From the NCBI RefSeq assembly GCF_012927185.1, contig NZ_JABBGB010000003.1, forward strand, positions 310,001 through 374,000: 64,000 nt of DNA, given 5' to 3'. Shown in pieces: positions 25,410 to 34,594 of this stretch. The stretch is from Pseudoflavitalea sp. G-6-1-2. GTDB taxonomy: Bacteria > Bacteroidota > Bacteroidia > Chitinophagales > Chitinophagaceae. Made by a program: the position numbers and the translations under genes. The notes beneath the pieces are model-generated. The model worked only from the letters and a program-made list of their open reading frames with translations, was not told the origin of the DNA and searched no databases. Numbering within the stretch: the first letter of the stretch is position 1; every line of letters starts with the position of its first letter.

Positions 25410-27947
25410 ATGAGACTTATTTGCCTATTCACCCTGTTGCTCACCTGTATTGCAGCAACAGCACAACAGCCCCCGGTAACTAAGGCCAATTATCAACAGG
25501 CCGCAAGATTTGCTCCCCGCAAACTCAGCAAACTGATTTTCAGCACCAGCGTAGATCCGCACTGGCTCAAGAAAAGCGATCGCTTCTGGTACGAATACGA
25601 AACCACAGCAGGTAAGCAATGGATAATCGTAGATCCTGCAAAAGGAGAGAAGAAGCCCATGTTCAATAATGCAGACATGGCCGCAAAACTTACCCGCATT
25701 GTTAAGGATGCTTTCGATGCGCAGCACCTCAATATCGACAGTCTTCGTTTTGTGAAAGATGAGAACTGGATTCAGTTTGAAGTAAAAAGCACCATGGACG
25801 TAGTGAAGAAAGATACTGCCGCTAAAACCGGCAAAGGCGCACCTGCAACTCCGGTTCGCGAAAAAAAGACCTTCTACTTCGAATACAATCTCAACACTGC
25901 CGAGCTGATTGAATTGCCTGATTTCAAAAAGCCAAAGAGAAAACCATTCTGGGCAAATATTTCACCAGATGGGAATTTCATCCTCTTCGGCCGCAACAAT
26001 AACCTCTTCTGGATGGACAAGGCCAATTACGAAAAGGCGCTTGTGAAGGAAGACGACAGCACCATCGTAGAAAACGCACTCACCAAAGATGGAGAAGAAT
26101 TCTTCAGTTATCATGGTGCAGGCGCTTTTGGTGGTGGTGGCGAAACCAATGTAGACAAAGAAAAGAACAAGGATAAACGCAAACCTGTACCTGCAAGATG
26201 GTCGCCAGACAGCAAGTACTTTGCCATCATCCGCACCGATACCAGAAAAGTGAAAGACCTCTGGGTGATCAACAGCATCGCAGATCCACGCCCTACCATC
26301 GAAACCTACAAATACATGATGGCAGGGGAGAAGGAAGCTCCGGTAGATCATCTCTATCTGTTCGATGCAACTGCAAAAACAAGCAAAGAACTGCAGGTGA
26401 GTCTGTTCAAAGATCAGAGCCTGAATATCTGGGGTGATGTAGAAAAAGCAAATACGCGTGATGATGATTTCCGTGCGGCACGCTGGCTCGGAGATGGGCA
26501 ATCATTCTATTTCAGCCGTACCGGCCGCGATCTCAAGAAGATCGATGTATGTAAAGTAGATATTACCACCGGTGCCGTGAAAGTATTGATAGAAGAGCGT
26601 TTCAACTCTTTCATCGAAGTACGCAGAATCGGACTGGTGAACAACGGAAAAGAAATCATTCACTGGAGCGAACGCGACGGATGGGCGCATTTTTACCTCT
26701 ACGATGGAAACGGAAATCTCAAAAATCAGATCACATCCGGCACCTGGCACGCTGAAAATATCCTTGGTATCGACGAAGCCAAACGCGTACTTTATTTCTC
26801 CGGCAACGGAAGAGAAGCAAACGAAGATCCATATTACCTGCATGCCTATCGTGTGAACTTCGATGGCACAGGTCTGAAACTCCTCAACCCCGGCGAGTTT
26901 GAACATGCCATGAGTTTCAACGACAACAACAATTATTTCGTAGATAACTACTCAAGAGTAAACACAGTTCCGAAATCAGCACTCTACACATCCGACGGAC
27001 GGAAAGTGATAGATCTCGAAACTGCCGATCTCTCTTCACTCATGGCAACCGGTTTCAAATTCCCTGAAACCTTCAAAGTGAAAGCGGATGATGGCATCAC
27101 TGATATCTATGGTGTACTGTACAAACCGATGGACTTCGATTCCACAAAGAAATATCCGGTGATCGAATACGTGTATCCCGGCCCTCAGACAGAGGCGGTG
27201 AACAAAGCATTCGGCCGCTCGATGGATCGTACAGACAGGCTGGCTAATCTCGGTTTCATTGTGGTAACAGTGGGCAATCGTGGCGGGCATCCATCGCGCA
27301 GCAAATGGTATCACAATTTCGGATATGGCAATCTCCGCGACTACGGTCTCGCTGATAAGAAAGCAGCGGCCGAACAACTGGCTGATCGCTACACATGGTT
27401 CGATGTAAACCGCGTGGGCATTCATGGCCATTCCGGTGGCGGATTCATGAGCACTGCAGCCATGTTGGTTTATCCGGGATTCTTCAAAGTGGCAGTGTCT
27501 TCAGCAGGCAACCACGATAACAATATTTACAATCGCTGGTGGAGCGAACAACACCATGGTGTGAGTGAAGTGATCACCGGACAGGATACCAGCTTTGTGT
27601 ACAATATCGAGAAGAATCAGGATCTCGCGAAGAACCTCCGCGGACACCTCATGCTGGCGCATGGCGATATCGACAATAACGTACACCCTGCAAATTCTGT
27701 ACGGGTAGCCAATGCACTCATCAAAGCCAACAAGCGTTTCGACCTATTATTGTTGCCGGGACAGCGTCACGGCTTCGGCGACATGACGGAATATTTCTTC
27801 TGGAGAATGGCCGACTACTTCACCCTGCATCTCATGGGCGATACCACAGAACGCCCTGTGGACATGGAAGAAGCGAACCGTGAAATTGAACAGAGCGGTC
27901 CCAAAGGAATGAGCCGCGGCAGATCTCCTTATTCAACCGAAGAATAA
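25410..27947 (+). CDS. S9 family peptidase with DPP IV-type propeller
   Basis: This 845-residue exported peptidase has a signal peptide (MRLICLFTLLLTCIAATAQ), an N-terminal beta-propeller region (about 40-590) of the dipeptidyl-peptidase IV type, and a C-terminal alpha/beta-hydrolase domain. The nucleophile is Ser675 in GHSGGG, and the acid and histidine are in HGDIDNNVHP and GQRHGFGD. It should cleave short peptides, often after proline. The start at 25410 is chosen because the signal peptide begins there; the frame is open from 25347. It is a single gene with a strong terminator. Confidence 0.92.
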   Translation: MRLICLFTLLLTCIAATAQQPPVTKANYQQAARFAPRKLSKLIFSTSVDPHWLKKSDRFWYEYETTAGKQWIIVDPAKGEKKPMFNNADMAAKLTRIVKDAFDAQHLNIDSLRFVKDENWIQFEVKSTMDVVKKDTAAKTGKGAPATPVREKKTFYFEYNLNTAELIELPDFKKPKRKPFWANISPDGNFILFGRNNNLFWMDKANYEKALVKEDDSTIVENALTKDGEEFFSYHGAGAFGGGGETNVDKEKNKDKRKPVPARWSPDSKYFAIIRTDTRKVKDLWVINSIADPRPTIETYKYMMAGEKEAPVDHLYLFDATAKTSKELQVSLFKDQSLNIWGDVEKANTRDDDFRAARWLGDGQSFYFSRTGRDLKKIDVCKVDITTGAVKVLIEERFNSFIEVRRIGLVNNGKEIIHWSERDGWAHFYLYDGNGNLKNQITSGTWHAENILGIDEAKRVLYFSGNGREANEDPYYLHAYRVNFDGTGLKLLNPGEFEHAMSFNDNNNYFVDNYSRVNTVPKSALYTSDGRKVIDLETADLSSLMATGFKFPETFKVKADDGITDIYGVLYKPMDFDSTKKYPVIEYVYPGPQTEAVNKAFGRSMDRTDRLANLGFIVVTVGNRGGHPSRSKWYHNFGYGNLRDYGLADKKAAAEQLADRYTWFDVNRVGIHGHSGGGFMSTAAMLVYPGFFKVAVSSAGNHDNNIYNRWWSEQHHGVSEVITGQDTSFVYNIEKNQDLAKNLRGHLMLAHGDIDNNVHPANSVRVANALIKANKRFDLLLLPGQRHGFGDMTEYFFWRMADYFTLHLMGDTTERPVDMEEANREIEQSGPKGMSRGRSPYSTEE

Positions 27948-27963
27948 ATTATTGTTTCAATAC

Positions 27964-27997
27964 AAAGCCCTCTGCCGATCGCAGAGGGCTTTTTTTA
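27964..27997 (+). terminator. Terminator of the S9 peptidase gene
   Basis: AAAGCCCTCTGC (27964-27975) pairs with GCAGAGGGCTTT (27981-27992) around CGATC and runs into a T-tract. Confidence 0.92.
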
Positions 27998-28074
27998 TGG
28001 CTCTACCACAATGTTTTACCCGATTTCGTTGTTGCCATTTCCTCATTTCGTAAGCTAATCCTTTGTTCTGCTTT

Positions 28075-28082
28075 TAGTTTTG
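28075..28082 (+). promoter_or_regulatory. Candidate -7 element before the TonB-dependent receptor
   Basis: TAGTTTTG matches TAnnTTTG. It is only 17 bases from the GTG start codon, so the leader would be very short unless translation begins later. No clear -33 box is present, and no Fur-like palindrome is visible. Confidence 0.35.
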
Positions 28083-28099
28083 CGCGAAATATCTCCCCA

Positions 28100-30544
28100 G
28101 TGAAAATTTATTTCTTCAGACAGTTAATGTTGACTGCAATCCTGGCCCTGATCACGTTTGTTTCATTTGCACAGGAAAAATCCGGAAGCATCCGGGGTAC
28201 TGTAATTACTTCAGACAGCACGCCTGCAGCCAATGTGAGCGTAATTATTCAATCCACCAAACAGGGAACAGCTACCGATAACGATGGCAATTTCGAATTT
28301 GCCAGATTGAAAGCAGGGCAGTACGTATTGCAGGTATCATTGCTGGGATATGAAGAAATTGAGCAAATAGTAACAGTGGTAAGCGGACAAACTGCTTCTC
28401 CATTGTTCACGCTAAAGATCAGCAACAACCAACTGCAGACCGTGATCATCACGGCCGGGAAGAATAAATTTCTGGTGAAGAAAAGTCAGACAGTCGCTAA
28501 AATGCCGCTCTCGAATCTGGAGAACCCACAGGCATACAGCAGCATTTCCAAAGAGCTGATCAAAGAGCAGGTAACAACAGATTTCAGCAACCTGCTGAAG
28601 AATGCACCGGGTGTGTACAAGATATCAGGAACACGCGGTATCAACCTCGATGGAGCAACGGCCTACAGTCTCCGTGGATTCAGAACCGAAGTGTCGATGA
28701 TCGATGGCATGCCTTCGCAAACGAATGGAGAGATAGATCCTGCGAACGTAGAAAAAGTTGAAGTGCTGCGCGGACCATCCGGTACACTCTTCGGAGGAGC
28801 CGTTACTTCATTCGGTGGAGTGATCAACATCATCACCAGAAAACCTCAGGAGAAATTTGGCGGAGAAGTGAGTTATGCTACCGGCAGCTTTAATCTTAAT
28901 CGTGCTACCGCTGATGTGTATGGATCACTGAATAAAAAAGGATCAGTGCTCGGCAGAATCAATGCCAGCTTCCAGCGCCAGGGCAGCTTTCAGGATGTTG
29001 GTTTCAGGCAAACGTTCTTCATAGCACCTGCACTCGAAATCCGCATGAACCCAAAATTAAAGATCAACCTCAATGCTGAGATCTATAATTCGGAGTTCAC
29101 CAATGCAAGCTCTATCTTTCTCAACCGTGTTCGTCAACTCGTAGCAAGAACGCCTGATGAATTGAAATTCGATTGGCATCGTTCCTACACTACCAAAGAC
29201 ATCACCATGAAAACGCCCACCACCAATCTCAGGGCGCAGGTGCAGTATCAGCTTGCAAAAAACTGGACTTCCACCACCATCATCTCGCGCAATGAAAGAC
29301 GCAGCAATGGTTTCTATCAGTATGAATTCATCAGGTTGACCAACGATTACATGCTGGAAAGAAATATCAGTTTGCAGAAAACGCGCAACGCCACTTTTAA
29401 TGCGCAACAAAATTTTGTGGGAGATTTCAAGATCGGCAAACTGCGCAACAGACTTGTATTTGGGCTCGATTATGTGAACTTTGGATTGAAGAACAACAAT
29501 TCTCCCTATATCGCATTCGATACCATCAATGCTCAGCAATACGACGAAGCCAAATACAGAAGCCTTACACGGGATGCAGTAATGGCAAAGATCACTGCAG
29601 CGCAGAACAATCCCAAAATAAGCCGGGTATGGAACAGCAGCCAAAGCAACGTCTACAGCGCTTATCTCTCCGATGTGCTGAACATAACTGATAATCTGAT
29701 GGCAATGGTAAGCCTTCGTTTGGATCGTTTTGAAAGCAATGGCACTTACGACGGAGCAACCGATACATTGCAAAAGAATACCAAATTCGGTCAGACAGCG
29801 CTTTCACCAAAGTTTGGCCTGGTGTATCAACTGATCAAAGATCGTGTATCGGTGTTCGCCAATTACATGAATGGTTTCGCCAACGTAACACCGAAAGTGC
29901 AACCACGCAGTGATATTTCTCCGATGATGAAACCGCAACATGCCAATCAATATGAAGCTGGTGTGAAATTAGACCTGTTGAATGGCAGACTGAATCTTAC
30001 AGCCAGTTACTACGACATAAAATTGAATAATGCCGTCCGTACTGATGTTGTAGTGATCAACGGCGAAAGTGTTCCCGGTGTAACAGTACAGAATGGAATG
30101 CAGTACAGCAGAGGGTTTGAGCTGGAGGTGATCGCCAACCCTGTAAGCGGACTCAATCTGGTGGCAGGGTATACGCACAATAACAGCGAGTTCACCAAAA
30201 CATCGGCAGAGACTGATGGCAGAAGACCTCCCGGCGCAGGTCCATCTGATCTTGCCAACGCATGGATCAGCTACGGTATTCCAAAAGGAAAACTGAAAGG
30301 ACTTGGTGCAGGCTTCGGCGGAAACTACGTAAGCAAATTCAATACGGTGAATACGGTAAAAACAGGATTGTTCACTTTCCCTTCTTACACATTGCTGAAT
30401 GCAACTGTGTTCTATGAAACAAAGCGTTTCAGGGTAGGTCTGAAAGTGGATAATCTCAACGATGTTGATTATTTCCTCGGCCAAGGTGTAATAGCTGCAC
30501 AAATGCCGAGATCATACATCGCTAATTTCACCGTGAAACTATAG
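28100..30544 (+). CDS. TonB-dependent (siderophore-type) outer-membrane receptor
   Basis: The 814-residue protein has a signal peptide (to about residue 25, SFAQ), a carboxypeptidase-regulatory-like domain (GSIRGTVITSDSTPAANVSV, about 29-110), a plug (about 130-260, with LRGFRTEVSMIDGMP and VEVLRGPSGTLFGG) and a 22-strand-type barrel. The C-terminus YIANFTVKL ends on a barrel strand. Plug and barrel style are those of ferric-siderophore receptors rather than SusC, and no SusD gene is near. The start codon is GTG at 28100; an ATG at 28127 would give a shorter signal without the positive N-terminus. Iron chelate uptake is inferred from family only. Confidence 0.88.
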   Translation: MKIYFFRQLMLTAILALITFVSFAQEKSGSIRGTVITSDSTPAANVSVIIQSTKQGTATDNDGNFEFARLKAGQYVLQVSLLGYEEIEQIVTVVSGQTASPLFTLKISNNQLQTVIITAGKNKFLVKKSQTVAKMPLSNLENPQAYSSISKELIKEQVTTDFSNLLKNAPGVYKISGTRGINLDGATAYSLRGFRTEVSMIDGMPSQTNGEIDPANVEKVEVLRGPSGTLFGGAVTSFGGVINIITRKPQEKFGGEVSYATGSFNLNRATADVYGSLNKKGSVLGRINASFQRQGSFQDVGFRQTFFIAPALEIRMNPKLKINLNAEIYNSEFTNASSIFLNRVRQLVARTPDELKFDWHRSYTTKDITMKTPTTNLRAQVQYQLAKNWTSTTIISRNERRSNGFYQYEFIRLTNDYMLERNISLQKTRNATFNAQQNFVGDFKIGKLRNRLVFGLDYVNFGLKNNNSPYIAFDTINAQQYDEAKYRSLTRDAVMAKITAAQNNPKISRVWNSSQSNVYSAYLSDVLNITDNLMAMVSLRLDRFESNGTYDGATDTLQKNTKFGQTALSPKFGLVYQLIKDRVSVFANYMNGFANVTPKVQPRSDISPMMKPQHANQYEAGVKLDLLNGRLNLTASYYDIKLNNAVRTDVVVINGESVPGVTVQNGMQYSRGFELEVIANPVSGLNLVAGYTHNNSEFTKTSAETDGRRPPGAGPSDLANAWISYGIPKGKLKGLGAGFGGNYVSKFNTVNTVKTGLFTFPSYTLLNATVFYETKRFRVGLKVDNLNDVDYFLGQGVIAAQMPRSYIANFTVKL

Positions 30545-30576
30545 TTTTTAGATTGTCAACCGTCAAAGAACAGCAA

Positions 30577-30604
30577 AGGCCCGGATGTTTCCGGGCCTCG
30601 TTGT
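30577..30604. terminator. Terminator between the TonB receptor and SRPBCC genes
   Basis: AGGCCCGGA (30577-30585) pairs with TCCGGGCCT (30590-30598) around TGTT. It lies between convergent genes and has T-rich flanks on both sides. Confidence 0.8.
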
Positions 30605-30619
30605 TTAATCGATATTGAT

Positions 30620-31051
30620 CTAGAATTTTCTTTCCTGATAAGGCGTACCTGTCTGTTCTTCGCAATACGATTTCAGGCTGTAGAGAAACATGGCCCAGTT
30701 GTAATTGCACCAGCGGTAGAACTCTGTAACTTCAGCCCAGTTGAAATGTTTGAGCACGATAGCTGTTACCCCTTTTTTGTTTTCGGATAGTTCAAATGAG
30801 ATACCGGTTCCAATCCATTCTTTATCGCTATCCACGCATTCCCAGACGATCTTTTCGTCCTGTTTCAATTCAAGCACCTTCATTTTGGTGAGAGGATCTT
30901 CGTCGAAATCGAATTCGTTGATGAATCCAACTTCAGGTTTTACGTTCAGTTTGGTGGTCCATACTCTGCCTAATCCTTCCTGGGTTGTGAGTGCTTTGTA
31001 AACGACCGATGCGGGAACTTTGATGTAGTTGATATGTTCAATTGCTGCCAT
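30620..31051 (-). CDS. SRPBCC/AHSA1-like protein
   Basis: The 143-residue protein has the START-like (Bet v1) fold of the AHSA1 group. It opens with IEHINYIKVPASVVYKALTT, has a GFINEFDFDED turn, and finishes with the long C-terminal helix (WAMFLYSLKSYCEE). These proteins bind hydrophobic ligands; the function here is not known. It is a single gene, convergent with the TonB receptor gene. Confidence 0.8.
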   Translation of the reverse strand: MAAIEHINYIKVPASVVYKALTTQEGLGRVWTTKLNVKPEVGFINEFDFDEDPLTKMKVLELKQDEKIVWECVDSDKEWIGTGISFELSENKKGVTAIVLKHFNWAEVTEFYRWCNYNWAMFLYSLKSYCEEQTGTPYQERKF

Positions 31052-31152
31052 GTGATGTTTTTTTGCAGCAACAAGTTAACTCCAAATCGCATGTAAATAA
31101 GATGCAGACTGCATTTTGCCGTATTCGACACCAGTTGCATCGAATAAGACAA

Positions 31153-32370
31153 TCATGCTTTGCCCGGTGCAGCAGCAGTTCTTGCGCGTGGGTCTGTGAA
31201 TGCGAGAAAAGTTGCGATCAATCCCAAAACAAAAAAGCTCAGCACCAGCGGAAGAATATTGCTGCGCAGAAAATGACTGATCAGCGATCCTAATCCTGCC
31301 CCAATAAAAAAGAAAGATGTGCCATACAGTGAGCTTGCAATACCTGCCGCATTGCCCAGTGGTTCCAGTGCAAGAGCGCTGCTATTGGGTTCCACGGCCA
31401 GATTCAATCCGAGCAACAATGCAATGGCAGTAAAGAATACAGGCATAAATGGAGGATCTCCAAAAACGATTGTATTGATCAGCAATGCGGCGCTTGCGAG
31501 TGAATAAAAACAGAGCAGCCATTTGATCACCACCCGTGCTCCGTATCTGGAAGAAAGTTTTGAGTTCAGCAATGTACAAAGAGATGCAGCGAGCCCTCCA
31601 CCTGCAAATACCCACACAAACAGATCGGGCCTTTTGTAAATATCTCCGATGATATGTTCCGAACTCGATACGTAAGAACTCAATGCCGTAAACAGCATGG
31701 TTGTGATTGCTGTGTATCTTAAAAAAACACGATTGCTCAAAACTGATTTTACGGTCCGGGAAATGCTTTTCCAATCGGGAGGAATACGTTTTTCTTTCGG
31801 AAGTGATTCTTCCAGTCTGAGCGACCACACAAATACAATCATTGCAAATAATGGTGGAGTGAGAAAAACTGCTTTCCATGAAAATACATGGAGGATGGCT
31901 GCCCCCGCAAACGGTGCGAGTACGGGCGTGAACAGAAAAATGGTGAAGATGAGGCTCATGATGCGGGCCATCTGATTGCCCACAAATCTGTCACGTACAC
32001 TGGCAATGGTTGTCATGAATACTGCTGATGCGCCTACTCCGGCGAGGAATCTTGCAGCGAGCATCACTTCGAGGTTTGGAGCAAAAGCAGCAATGAGTCC
32101 GCATACGATGTAAAGCGGAAAACCCAGTCGCAGTATCGCCAGTCTTCCATATCTGTCCGACAAAATACCGAATATGAGTTGTGCGATCTGGCCCATGAAG
32201 AAGAAAGAAATGATCTTCGAAGTCTCAGTTGATTCATGGCTTAATCCAAATTCCGTGCGTAATGCTGCAAAGGCTGGCAGCATAATATCGATACCCAATG
32301 CGGTTAAAGCCATGGTGCAGGCAGATAGTGCAATAAACTCAGCCGGCTTCATTTTCATTGAAATAGTCAT
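31153..32370 (-). CDS. MFS drug-efflux transporter, Bcr/CflA type
   Basis: The 405-residue membrane protein has twelve hydrophobic segments. The MALTALGIDIMLPAF start and the loop GILSDRYGRLAILRLG between helices 2 and 3 are typical of the Bcr/CflA proton-driven multidrug exporters. It is divergent from a TetR-type repressor gene, the usual arrangement for a pump controlled by its substrate. Which compound it exports is unknown. Confidence 0.9.
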   Translation of the reverse strand: MTISMKMKPAEFIALSACTMALTALGIDIMLPAFAALRTEFGLSHESTETSKIISFFFMGQIAQLIFGILSDRYGRLAILRLGFPLYIVCGLIAAFAPNLEVMLAARFLAGVGASAVFMTTIASVRDRFVGNQMARIMSLIFTIFLFTPVLAPFAGAAILHVFSWKAVFLTPPLFAMIVFVWSLRLEESLPKEKRIPPDWKSISRTVKSVLSNRVFLRYTAITTMLFTALSSYVSSSEHIIGDIYKRPDLFVWVFAGGGLAASLCTLLNSKLSSRYGARVVIKWLLCFYSLASAALLINTIVFGDPPFMPVFFTAIALLLGLNLAVEPNSSALALEPLGNAAGIASSLYGTSFFFIGAGLGSLISHFLRSNILPLVLSFFVLGLIATFLAFTDPRARTAAAPGKA

Positions 32371-32433
32371 GGTAGGTTTTTTGTTGGTCGGTTTGGTCGG
32401 ACGGGGCGGGAACGATCGGTACCAATGTTAATG

Positions 32434-32441
32434 CAAAGTTA
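32434..32441 (-). promoter_or_regulatory. Candidate -7 element of the MFS gene
   Basis: On the minus strand, TAACTTTG matches the TAnnTTTG consensus 63 bases before the MFS start codon. No good -33 box is found at the usual spacing. A GGTCGG direct repeat (32386-32400) lies in the leader. Confidence 0.4.
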
Positions 32442-32530
32442 TTGCCGCAGTTCAAGAGCAGAAGGGGGTGATCTGGACCTGCTTGCGGGGTAATCTGGAC
32501 TTTAAATGAACAATCCGCGTATTTATAAAA

Positions 32531-32562
32531 TTTGGAAAAATATACCGGTTGGTATAATTTTG
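32531..32562 (+). promoter_or_regulatory. tetR promoter with embedded operator palindrome
   Basis: TTTG at 32531-32534 and TAATTTTG at 32555-32562 are 20 bases apart, an excellent Bacteroidota promoter. A perfect inverted repeat, TATACC-GGTT-GGTATA (32541-32556), fills the spacer and overlaps the first two bases of the -7 box. A repressor bound there would block RNA polymerase. The obvious candidate is the TetR protein encoded directly downstream. Confidence 0.75.
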
Positions 32563-32580
32563 CGGACTGATCTGCCAACT

Positions 32581-33168
32581 ATGTCAAAAAGTGATGAAAC
32601 AAAAGCGTATATCATTGAACGAACTGCGGAGCTTTTCAACCGGAAAGGTTTTGCGGGTACTTCATTGTCTGATATGACCCAGGCTACGGAACTCACCAAA
32701 GGCAGCATCTATGGCAATTTTGCCAATAAAGATGAAGTAGCGCTGGCGGCATTCGATCATAACCTGAAACAAGTGAATGATGTGCTGGTGGAGGAAGTAT
32801 CCAAACATAGCACTGCCAGAGGGAAGCTGCTGGCGTATGGAAAGGTCTATGCAAATTTTGAAGATTATCCTTTCCCCGGTGGTGGATGCCCTGTGCTCAA
32901 TACAGCCACAGAGGCGGATGATACGCATCCGGCACTGAGAAAAAAAGCAAAGGCAGCGCTCAACGGCTGGAAGAAAAAAATTGAAGGAATCGTACAGTCC
33001 GGTATCGATAATGGAGAATTCCGAAAAGATACCGAGGTGGAAAGAGTGGCACTGACCATCATTGCATTGATCGAAGGGTCGATGATGATTGCCTGTACGC
33101 TGGGCAAACCGGAGTACCGGAAAACAATCATGCAATCACTTGATCAGTTCATTCGTCAACTGAAATAA
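32581..33168 (+). CDS. TetR/AcrR family repressor
   Basis: The 195-residue protein has an N-terminal TetR helix-turn-helix (about residues 8-55: RTAELFNRKGFAGTSLSDMT then KGSIYGNFANKDEV). A C-terminal ligand-binding domain has the GCPVLNTATEADDTHPALR segment typical of AcrR-type regulators with the TetR_C_16-like fold. The ATG at 32581 is chosen because the frame upstream of it runs through the promoter and operator. It should repress itself and the divergent efflux pump. Confidence 0.9.
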   Translation: MSKSDETKAYIIERTAELFNRKGFAGTSLSDMTQATELTKGSIYGNFANKDEVALAAFDHNLKQVNDVLVEEVSKHSTARGKLLAYGKVYANFEDYPFPGGGCPVLNTATEADDTHPALRKKAKAALNGWKKKIEGIVQSGIDNGEFRKDTEVERVALTIIALIEGSMMIACTLGKPEYRKTIMQSLDQFIRQLK

Positions 33169-33235
33169 GTTTTTACTGTTATAGCTAAAGTTAAATAACG
33201 GAAACCCAAGAAGAATAAATCCAAAAGACCAAAAA

Positions 33236-34486
33236 ATGAAAAGAGTAGTTGTTACCGGCCTTGGCGCCATTACACCCCTGGGAAATAGCGTAGAGGAGTT
33301 CTGGAAGAATGTAATTGCAGGTGTTTCAGGAGCTGATGTTATCACAAAATTTGATACAGCCAAATTCAAAACTCAGTTTGCCTGCGAAGTGAGAGGATTT
33401 AATCCCGAAGAATATTTCGAAAAGAAAGAAGCGAGAAAATACGACCTCTTCACTCAATATGCAGTAGCTGCCAGTGATGCAGCCATCAAAGATGCTGGTC
33501 TCGATCTGGCGAATTTTACCAATGAACAGCGCAATGAGATCGGTGTGATCTGGGCTTCCGGAAACGGTGGCATCGGAACATTCGAGGAGCAGCTGAAAGA
33601 GTTCTTTGCCGGCGATGGTACGCCGCGATTCAATCCATACTTCATTCCTAAAATGATTGTAGATATCGCTGCGGGTGTGATCTCTATCCGCCACAAATTA
33701 TTCGGACCGAACTATTGTACCGTATCGGCCTGTGCGTCTTCCAACACGGCACTGATCAATGCTTTCGATACCATCAGACTGGGTAAAGCAAAAGTGATGG
33801 TAACCGGCGGATCTGAAGCTCCTGTAACCAAATCGGCTATGGGCGGCTTCAATGCATCACAGGCGTTGAGCAAAAACAATGAAGATGCGAAAGGCGCTTC
33901 ACGTCCGTTCGATAAAACCAGAGATGGTTTTGTGATGGGCGAAGGAGCGGGTGCAGTGATTCTCGAAGAGCTCGAACACGCCCTCGCACGCGGAGCGCGT
34001 ATCTATGCTGAGTTCATCGGTGGCGGAATGGCCGGCGATGCTTACCATCTTACAGGAACTGCTCCCGATGGATATGGTGCTGCGCTTGGTATGAGAAAAG
34101 CACTCGAAGATGCAGGCATCACTGCCGATAAGATCGATTACATCAATACACATGCTACCAGCACTCCGCTGGGTGATACCAGTGAAATGATCGCTGTTGA
34201 TTCTCTGTTCAAAGGAATGCCGGTGGTAGTAAGTGCTACCAAATCCATGACAGGTCACTTGTTGGGAGCTGCGGGCGCTATCGAAACCATCATCTCCGTA
34301 TTGGCGATCAGGGATAGCATTGTGCCTCCAACCATCAACACTACTGAGATCGATGATGAAATCCCCATGAAAGAAAATATCCTGCTTGGATCAGCGAAGA
34401 AGATGGAAGTGAATTATGTTCTCAACAACACTTTCGGATTCGGAGGCCACACAGCCAGCTCTATTTTCAAAAAATATGAAGCATAG
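33236..34486 (+). CDS. fabF: 3-oxoacyl-ACP synthase II
   Basis: The 416-residue condensing enzyme extends acyl-ACP chains in fatty-acid synthesis. The nucleophile Cys166 is in VSACASSN, and the histidine motifs YINTHATSTPLGD and SMTGHLLGAAGA are present, giving the Cys-His-His triad of FabF. Length matches FabF. There is no acyl-carrier protein gene in front of it, unlike the common acpP-fabF-rnc cluster, so it may be a second copy or simply placed apart. Confidence 0.94.
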   Translation: MKRVVVTGLGAITPLGNSVEEFWKNVIAGVSGADVITKFDTAKFKTQFACEVRGFNPEEYFEKKEARKYDLFTQYAVAASDAAIKDAGLDLANFTNEQRNEIGVIWASGNGGIGTFEEQLKEFFAGDGTPRFNPYFIPKMIVDIAAGVISIRHKLFGPNYCTVSACASSNTALINAFDTIRLGKAKVMVTGGSEAPVTKSAMGGFNASQALSKNNEDAKGASRPFDKTRDGFVMGEGAGAVILEELEHALARGARIYAEFIGGGMAGDAYHLTGTAPDGYGAALGMRKALEDAGITADKIDYINTHATSTPLGDTSEMIAVDSLFKGMPVVVSATKSMTGHLLGAAGAIETIISVLAIRDSIVPPTINTTEIDDEIPMKENILLGSAKKMEVNYVLNNTFGFGGHTASSIFKKYEA

Positions 34487-34543
34487 TGGTTTTTCGATCG
34501 ATGGATTAGCAAACCTGCTTCGTAAAAAATACCAGATAAAAAT

Positions 34544-34576
34544 GAAAGGCTCGCAGCATTGTGAGCCTTTCGTTTT
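34544..34576 (+). terminator. Terminator of fabF (GGCTCGCA/TGTGAGCC family)
   Basis: GAAAGGCTCGCA (34544-34555) pairs with TGTGAGCCTTTC (34560-34571) around GCAT and is followed by GTTTTAATATT. It is the same hairpin family as at 17931, 19047, 21618 and 36391. Confidence 0.85.
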
Positions 34577-34594
34577 AATATTATCTTTAGCTCC

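Noticed and set aside
28021-28099. Fur box before the TonB-dependent receptor
   Set aside because: No 19-bp Fur-like palindrome is present; iron regulation cannot be claimed from sequence.
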